Shown: in pieces, positions 57,355 to 64,000 of the stretch
Layout of the letters: each line of letters opens with the position of its first letter
Position numbering within the stretch: the first letter of the stretch is position 1
Assembly (NCBI GenBank): GCA_035610365.1
Contig: CM069439.1
Coordinates: 19,419,533-19,483,532 of the forward strand
Direction: 5' to 3'
Length of the DNA stretch: 64,000 bases
From: Aquatica leii
Lineage: Eukaryota > Arthropoda > Insecta > Coleoptera > Lampyridae
Program-made: the position numbers and the translations under genes
The notes under the pieces: generated by a model
What the model saw: the letters and a program-made list of their open reading frames with translations, nothing else
What the model was told of the DNA's origin: nothing
Databases searched by the model: none

Positions 57355-58650
57355 GTATTGTAATTTGTGTTTCACTTCTAAGTTAGTGGCCCGCTTTTAG
57401 TCGCCACTGGTGTCCATCTAGTGGACTCCTAACAAAACTACTTTACTTCTGTATTTACTAATTCGGATAGATATCTTTTATATTTTAGTATACAGCGTTG
57501 TCAAGTCGTCAAGTGTCATTAATTTATCCCTAGTAATAAATAAATAGTGCGGACTTAAAACATCTTAAGATAATTTTCCATATGTATGTTATTATTTATG
57601 TTTGGATCACGTTCTCATGGTTTGTTTTATATATTGCATATGTGCATTTATTAAAATCTGAAACTACTCTGTTGGGATATGCACATGCGTTACGACTTAG
57701 TACCAGATAATTTAAAAGTAGTTTTGTCGTTTTTCGATTATTTACTAAATTTATTCTTAAAATGAACAAACATTTATGAAATTATAATTTGGCGTTAATA
57801 TTTTTATTTGGTGGTATTTAAATATTCAGCTTAATACTAACAATAAACTTGACCGGGGATATATTTACTTCTAGAAATTTGTGTCCTTGTCAAAATGTAA
57901 CGAATCAAATATTTATTATAATTATGTGTTTCAAAGCAGAGAAATGATAAGCTATTGCACTGACCTAACTTAACAAAACTTTACGTAGTTAACATAAGGA
58001 ATGTGCATTGTAAGCTGTGGAGAATTTTGCAAATTCAGCTTTTTTTAGGGTCAGGTTCGACAATCTGCTTTATCGTTACAATTTTGCAGTCGCATACGTC
58101 ATAATATTTTAATTCCCAATAAAAAATTGCAGGTATTGCAAATAGTAGATGACCGGCGTAATGTTAAGTATTTTGTAATCGATGCGTTCATTTACAGCTG
58201 CTGAAAAGACAAAAACAATTTATTATTATAAAACATCTTTACGGTTTGATAATAAATTACGATAACAGTATCTGTATTATATTAGAATTTTCCAATCTGA
58301 ATAATTCCGAATTTCCGGCAAAGGACAAGACTTACGTAAATTTAATAAGGTAAACTATTAAAACGCAAATATAAGAACACACTTTTTAACGAAATCATTT
58401 TACAAAAACTGAACTAGGAATGAATGAAAATGGATACGCTTAGATAATCATGCTTGTCTGTTTATATCAACGAGCACGTTTCGTTTAGCGTCTACATTAT
58501 GTAGGTGTATAATTCATATGGCAACAATGTCGGAACACGTCCTGTAGTTCATGTAACCTTGAAACTCATTCAAAAGCAATGTTTGGTTTGATCATTGTCT
58601 TTTACGTTCAAAACGATTTTCGCTCACTCTAACAGATAAATTAATATGAA
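57355..58650. other. No recognisable gene downstream of the heat-shock promoter
   Basis: Non-coding by eye. A short inverted motif (CCACTGG...CTAGTGG) lies near 57403-57422. No long plus-strand frame, and no chaperone motif in any frame. Confidence 0.45.
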
Positions 58651-58656
58651 AAATGC

Positions 58657-58926
58657 TTATAGGCACCTTACAGTACAAACTCGAAAGTATATGAGGTTGT
58701 TTTTCTTTACATTACATACTCTTTGATTAAAGTAACAGTCAATGAACTTTTCCTGACCCGATATTATCCTTGGTTGGTAACTACAGACCAACACGTGAAC
58801 GCCTACTCCTCGAAAGACGACTTCCAACATGTTTCGAACTGTCCTCCAATTCAGTTGATCTAAGCCACAACCAAACTTGGGTACTGCCAATTTCTTAATA
58901 TTGTGGAACTCCATTTAATCTTCTCC
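58657..58926 (-). pseudogene. Macrodomain C-terminal fragment (OARD1/TARG1-like) in frame behind Gypsy integrase
   Basis: Minus strand reads IKKLAVPKFGCGLDQLNWRT, then VRNMLEVVFRG and VHVLVCSY. The P-x-[IF]-G-C-G-L-D-x-L-x-W core and the following 'V...[IL]..VF....I.V.VY' are the C-terminal part of macrodomains of the OARD1/TARG1 ADP-ribosyl-acylhydrolase type, which remove ADP-ribose from acidic residues. The N-terminal ADP-ribose-binding loops are absent. It follows the integrase fragment in the same frame, separated only by LPCDLQF, a stop, RRPEEEVAGED and a second stop. About 40 residues beyond the domain run to a stop at 58657. Either the retroelement carried this domain or a deletion joined two elements. 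Confidence 0.65.
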
Positions 58927-61900
58927 AGCAACTTCTTCTTCCGGTCTTCGTCAAAATTGGAGATCGCATGGCAGTCGTATTTCGCGACCGAGCATCACAC
59001 AGGATGGTGTTTGGCCTATGCTTTCGTGAATGGATGATCGGTATGCCATTAGGTAAAGACGCAAGTACTGATCCCAGTCTCTTTGGTGTTCGCACACTAC
59101 TTTGGCTAAGTATTTGCCATTGTTCGATTCATCCGCTCAACCATGCTATCAGATTGAGGATGGAAAGGCGTCGTCTAGTTTTTTTAATTTCCAATAGACG
59201 GAAAACTTCTTGAAACAGCTCAGACTCAAAGTTGCGGCTTTGATCGGAGTGTAATTGCAACTGAACTCTAAACCGGCAGATAAACTCTTTTACTAATACG
59301 TCTGCAACTGTAGCTACTTCTTGATTGAGTATGGCGTAAGTCTCTGTCCATTTTGTGAAATAATCTATTGCCATCAGGATGTATTTATTTTACGAATCGG
59401 ATCTGGGAACGACCCCGCGATGTCAATCGCTACTCTTTTTAAAGGGTTTCCTACGTTGTATTGCTTGATGGGTGCTTTGCGCTTTCTTGCTGGACCATTT
59501 CCTGATGCGCAGACCGTGCACTTACGGCACCATTTCATGACTTCTTTTTTGCAGTTTACCCAGCAGAATAGTTCTCGAACTATTCCCAACGTCTTCTTAA
59601 TGCCAAAGTGTCTTCCTGATGTACCATCGTGCAGATGCTTCAACACCCGGCTCTTTGGCACTACTGTAGTCTGTTTGCCGTTCCCTCGACACTTTCCAGG
59701 GATCGCTTAAGAAAGCCGTCTTCTACTATCAAAGAGACCCACTGCGCCCAGTACGCTTTGATGTTTCTGCCTGAAGCACTCACTTCTTCCCAGGTTGGTC
59801 GTCGGCCGTTTTCTTTCCAGTCCAAGCGTAATTTTATTTCAGGATCGTTTTCTTGTTCGCGACGCAACTGCTCGGGTTCTCACTTGTCATCAACCATAGC
59901 AGTTCTCCGAAGACATTCGACTTTTATTTCAAGTCACGAACAATGGCTGCAGTCCGCTGGACATAATCTTCTGGGCAAGGCATCAACGTTCCGATGACTG
60001 CTTCCAGCGCGGTGTTCTGTGTTAAAGTCATATTCTTGCAGTCTCTTGATCCATCTTGCCACTTGTCCTTCTGGGTTACGGAACTGCAATAGCCATTTTA
60101 AAGCGGCGTGGACCGTTCTCAGTAAAAATTTGTGTTGCGCTGCTCGGATTTTGTCTGGGTCAGCTTTTACTCCATCTCTAGATACGACGTGGCTAAGGTA
60201 TTGCACTTCTTTCTTAAATCCGTGACACTTCTTTTGGCTCAGTTTGAGGTTTGTCTCACATAGTCGCTGGAACACTTCTTTCAGATTGTTCAAGCGTTCT
60301 TCAAACGACTTTCCAATCACGATCACGTCGTTTAGGTAAACCAAGCGCGTCTTCCAAGACAGTTCGCGCAAGATGGTTTCCATCAAACGCTCCAACGTTG
60401 CAGAAGCGTTACACAGACCGAAGGGCATTACAGTAAACTGCCACAAACCAGTTCAAGTCGTAAAAGTTGCTTTTTTACGATTCCTGGGTTTTAATTCTAC
60501 CTGCCAGTAACCACTCTCTAAGTCTAACGTAGAAAACCACCGGAATCCTGACAGGGTGTCTAAGGTATCGTCAATTCTGGGTAACGGGTAGCTGTCCTTT
60601 TTGGTCACATCGTTTGGCTGTCTGTAGTCTACGCAAAACCTCGTTAATCCATCTTTCTTTTTTACGAGTACCATTGGGTACGCCCACGGGTTATTTGAAG
60701 GTTCAATCACGCCTTCTCTCACCATATCCGTAATTATTTGTTTGGTATCTTTTTTCGCCAAAACAAGTCTGCGTGGATGTTGTTTCGCCGAGCGTCTCCG
60801 GTATTAATTTTATGTTTCACCACGTTAGTTCTTCTTTTGGTACCACTCTCCAGCGCGAACACACCTTGATACTCTTGTATCAAAACTTTATTTTTAGCCA
60901 GCTGCTCTTGGTTAAGGTTTTGGAATTTGAAGGTAAGAATGTCCAGTAGATGTTGTGGCCACTTCTTCGGCGACGTATCTTTGTTAGATTTCACGCATCT
61001 CACAATTTGAGATAATGGCATGCATTAGGCTACCACGGTCTTTTTTTTTCAACGTTACAGGATCTGAGTTGATTTTTAAGATCCTTGCTGGCATCGTGTT
61101 TTTTACTTGTACAAAAGTTCTGCCAACGAGTAGCCTCTTTTCAACTAAGTCGCCCTCCATTAGTTTAATCGCGCGTATGTAACCTTCTTGGAGATGTCCA
61201 TCCAAGCGTGCGATCACCACACTTTCAGTTCTTGCAGACAGAGTCACGTCTTCACTCAATAGGACTCGCACGGCTGTTTTCTCTGACGAATGAAAAGGAA
61301 TTTCTTTATTGTCGATCTTCAGGACATCGTTCTTCATATCTAAATGGAACTGATACATCTTTATAACGTCTATTCTCAGGATAACTTCTTCCGGGATGTC
61401 GGCTACCAGTACTTGATGGTCGAGTACTTCATTTCCCAAACCAATGTTTGCTTTGACTTGTCCGTGAGTAATTATTTCTTTGCCTGTCGCCGTTTGAAGT
61501 CGTAATGTTACTGGTGAGGTCTTTTCATTTTCCAATAACATGTCAGGACGACTGATGGTCTTCGTCGCTCCCGTGTCATCTAGTAACTGAACACTTCTTC
61601 CATTGATCTTGCCATCGAGATAAATGCTAGGCAATTGCTTTCTAAGCGATGCCATTTAAATAGTAATCTCTGGGGCATGGCTCGTTGAGGTCGACTTTCG
61701 CCCCATTTGGTCGACCTGTTCTAGTTTCCGGACGAGACCCACTTTTTTGCAGTTCCAACACGTCACTTCTCTTCCTCGAGCTACTTGTTTCCGAAATACA
61801 CGTCGCACTATGTTTTCAATGCTTTCTTCTGTGTGCAAGGGTATTTCTGCAGCACAACGGAGCTTATAGCTGCCTCATGCGACATTAGTTTTGCCGCCTC

Positions 61901-62275
61901 AAACTTCAAAGCATGGGTTAAAGCGTCATCTAACGTTTTTGGTCGAGCTAACCGAAGAGTCTGTCGCGTTTCGTTGTCTCGGAGGTCGTCTACAAAAGTT
62001 TGAACAGCCAACTGCTACAAGAAGGTATCTGGTGCCGTGTTAATTTGGCAATGTCAGCCTCAAACTCTTGAAGACTTTCGGCAGCTTTCTGAACCCGAAT
62101 TTTGATTTGAGTTTGATATACTTGTTGAAGATGAGCATCTCCGTATCTCATTTCTAAACGTGAAATTAAAAGTTCGTAATTTTCTTGTAGGTGGTCAGGA
62201 ACAATTTGCAAGATTCTAAGAGCTTCTTCACGCAAGGATACTATTAAAAACGTCGCTTTCTACTTGTTGCTTCAA
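58927..62275 (-). pseudogene. Second Gypsy element: gag and pol remnants
   Basis: Minus strand, gag first. 62270-61990: SLREEALRILQIVPDHLQEN and SLQEFEADIAKL. 61840-61656: a knuckle reduced to CWNCKKVG, with its His and last Cys lost. 61655-60984: protease with LLDDTGATKTI (DTG kept) in a 223-codon open frame. 60761-60453: RT start with GVIEPSNNPWAYPMVLVKKK, RFCVDYRQPNDVT and STLDLESGYWQVEL. 60446: MPFGLCNASATLERLM and YLNDVIV, where the catalytic YxDD box has Asn for the first Asp. A deletion then joins RT to RNase H text (HAALKWLLQFRNPEGQVARW). Integrase: KWCRKCTVC, VAIDIAGSFP, MAIDYFTKWTETYA, LHSDQSRNFESELF, YLRLYLMAYRSSIHESIGQT. No LTRs were found. Most plus-strand frames here are shadows. 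Confidence 0.8.
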
Positions 62276-62279
62276 CTAT

Positions 62280-64000
62280 TAGCACACAATTTTTTAATTT
62301 TATATTAAACCTTTCGCGGATCCGCTGACGTTGTTTAGGGATACTAAAATTAATTTTAATTTTTTACTGATTCCCTAAATGATCCTAAAGACCCCTAAAA
62401 TCCTTTTGAAAACCACTGGTTTAGATAGTGTTTTTCATCTTGAAGAAACTATTGTATAGTGTTTGGAATCATATTTATTGTAAATAGCTATGATTGAGAA
62501 AAAAAACATCAATGTTTGAGGAAAGTTTAAACTAAAAACAATTATTGAACAGCGAAAGGTTACCAAATTAAATGCATAAAATGCTTTAGCAAAGGTCAGT
62601 TTAAAAATTTTGTTATTTTATAAATTGCAAGTTGTATAGCAAGGTATATCTCACATTACTTCATTTTTTACAATTTGTTTCAGTTTGCCATAGTTTGCAA
62701 AACATTTAAAAAACCCAGAATTATAGTTAGTATTTTGATTTTGCGTCAAAAAAATTGCGTATTTACTCAATGGAGAGTGAAGATATTACCTATTGAGTTC
62801 TTATTTTAGATTACTGACAAATAGAGCAATGTAAAAAAATTATACGGTTCAAAGCTAACAATCATTTAAAGCGCAGATTAAAATATTTTCAGATAGTCAA
62901 CTCTTGTAATTAAAATGCAATGCTTGTATGCATGTATGACTGCATTTTTGTTTACTTTTTTGCGTGTATTAGAGCGCAATTCATTAATGTGGTAAACAGT
63001 TTTGTCTTATTTATTTGTAAAGACAGGCAATGTTAGATATATATATATAATAAAGTATTTTGTTTGCGTTAATAATGTTTAATAAAATAATGAAATTCAG
63101 AAATGTCACAATTGACCGGTTTTACTGTAATAAGCTATAAATAGTTTAATTTAAGAAATGTTTGTAAGGCTTGTTGAAAATTAAAATTTCATAACTGCAG
63201 ATTATAAACAGTGACAAAATAAGAAATATAATTTTACCTATAATATTATAAGAAATTTACACAGTAAGTTAATACCCTTTAAAATATACAGGAGTTTTAG
63301 TACTTTTTAGTAAGAATTTGCTAAATAACCTTCATATTTTTTGATAGAAAAGTAACAAAGTTAAATATTCAATTATTGCCAATTTTTTACATTGGAAATG
63401 ACACCTAACTGGTATATTGACAATAGTTCATTATTTATTGGTTGACGCAATATTATATTCAAATAGAAAAAAAAGCTAAACAAGTTAATCTGCGATGTTG
63501 ATGGTGCCTGTTTCTTTCATTAATTTTTCTAAAATTTTTTTCTAAAAAGTGTTCGTATTAAAAGAAATTGTTTCATAATTTAATTAAAAATTAACAAAGC
63601 GGAATCTTGCATACAGCGAAAAATTTACTTGGTTCTGGCAAATTATTTACATGCGAAACAATTCAAATATTTACGTTACTGCCTTAACTAAAGTACTATC
63701 ACGGAAAAATTTTATTATGTTGTAAAAAATAATATATCTAAATATAGTTTGTTATGTACAAGAAACTACAACTAGATCTTTTAATTAAAGTAACAGCAAT
63801 GCAAAATAAATGTTAAATACATTGAATAATTGTCATTTACTTAAATTTTATACGTGAAGCAATAAACAACTACATAAATTAATTCCTAATACTGACAACA
63901 GTGTTAAGAAAGTATTCAAATATTAGCACAATTAAAGGACGAAGCTATTGCAATCTTGTTAGCAACATTCTACAGTACACTGCACAGTAACGTAACAAAC
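62280..64000. other. AT-rich, no gene seen
   Basis: A short palindrome (TTTAGGGAT...ATTCCCTAAA) lies at about 62335-62380, otherwise no structure. I searched here for an LTR matching 56900-58650 and saw none. Confidence 0.5.

Noticed and set aside
59321..60225. Several plus-strand frames of 68-129 codons
   Set aside because: All are antisense to the second Gypsy pol on the minus strand, where domain motifs are clear.

Overview
This window looks like a repeat-dominated stretch of an arthropod, most likely insect, nuclear genome. The reasons are its strong AT bias, spliceosomal introns inside transposase genes, and a mix of Jockey-type LINEs, Penelope-like elements, BEL/Pao and Gypsy LTR retrotransposons, Tc1/mariner, hAT and pogo-type transposons. 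I could not place it to order. No intact single-copy host gene was found. The only host-like coding material is a broken copy of a glucosamine 6-phosphate N-acetyltransferase (400-815, minus) and an unidentified two-exon segment (31657-32076, minus). Every recognisable transposon gene carries stops, frameshifts or deletions.

Layout. 0-7 kb: GNPNAT1-like pseudogene, a 5'-truncated LINE, a 326-bp palindrome with hammerhead-like cores, possible piggyBac and pogo scraps, and a hAT transposase with three introns still visible. 7-12 kb: a Jockey LINE with remnants of both ORFs, then a DUF4817-type mariner relative. 11-23 kb: three copies of a repeat whose ends are built from AAGCTTGG/CCAAGCTT units, a Tc1 fragment, two Penelope-like tails, and a 4,394-bp mariner-like element (16995-21388) that is mostly one inverted repeat with TA on both sides. 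27-34 kb: a Tc1 fragment with its terminal repeat, a decayed arthropod transposon family, palindromes and a pogo-like terminus. 34-41 kb: a Jockey tail flanked by inverted repeats, a Penelope-like GIY-YIG fragment, a TTF-type hAT holding a solo LTR, and SINE-like sequence. 42-47 kb: a DUF7869-family transposon-like gene and hAT N-terminal scraps.

46.8-54.7 kb is a clear nested pair. A BEL/Pao element is interrupted at its integrase by a Gypsy element with two 155-bp LTRs and a GTTTG target duplication; removing the Gypsy joins the BEL reading frame. At 57.1-57.35 kb there is a heat-shock-type promoter (two perfect three-unit heat shock elements, GAGA-like sequence, TATAAAAG) with no protein gene behind it. 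At 58.6-62.3 kb, on the minus strand, a second Gypsy pol is followed in the same frame by the C-terminal part of a macrodomain of the OARD1 type; this is the most unusual coding arrangement here.

The genes do not form a pathway. The window records layered insertion, decay and inverted duplication. All family names come from reading the translations by eye; no database search was possible.
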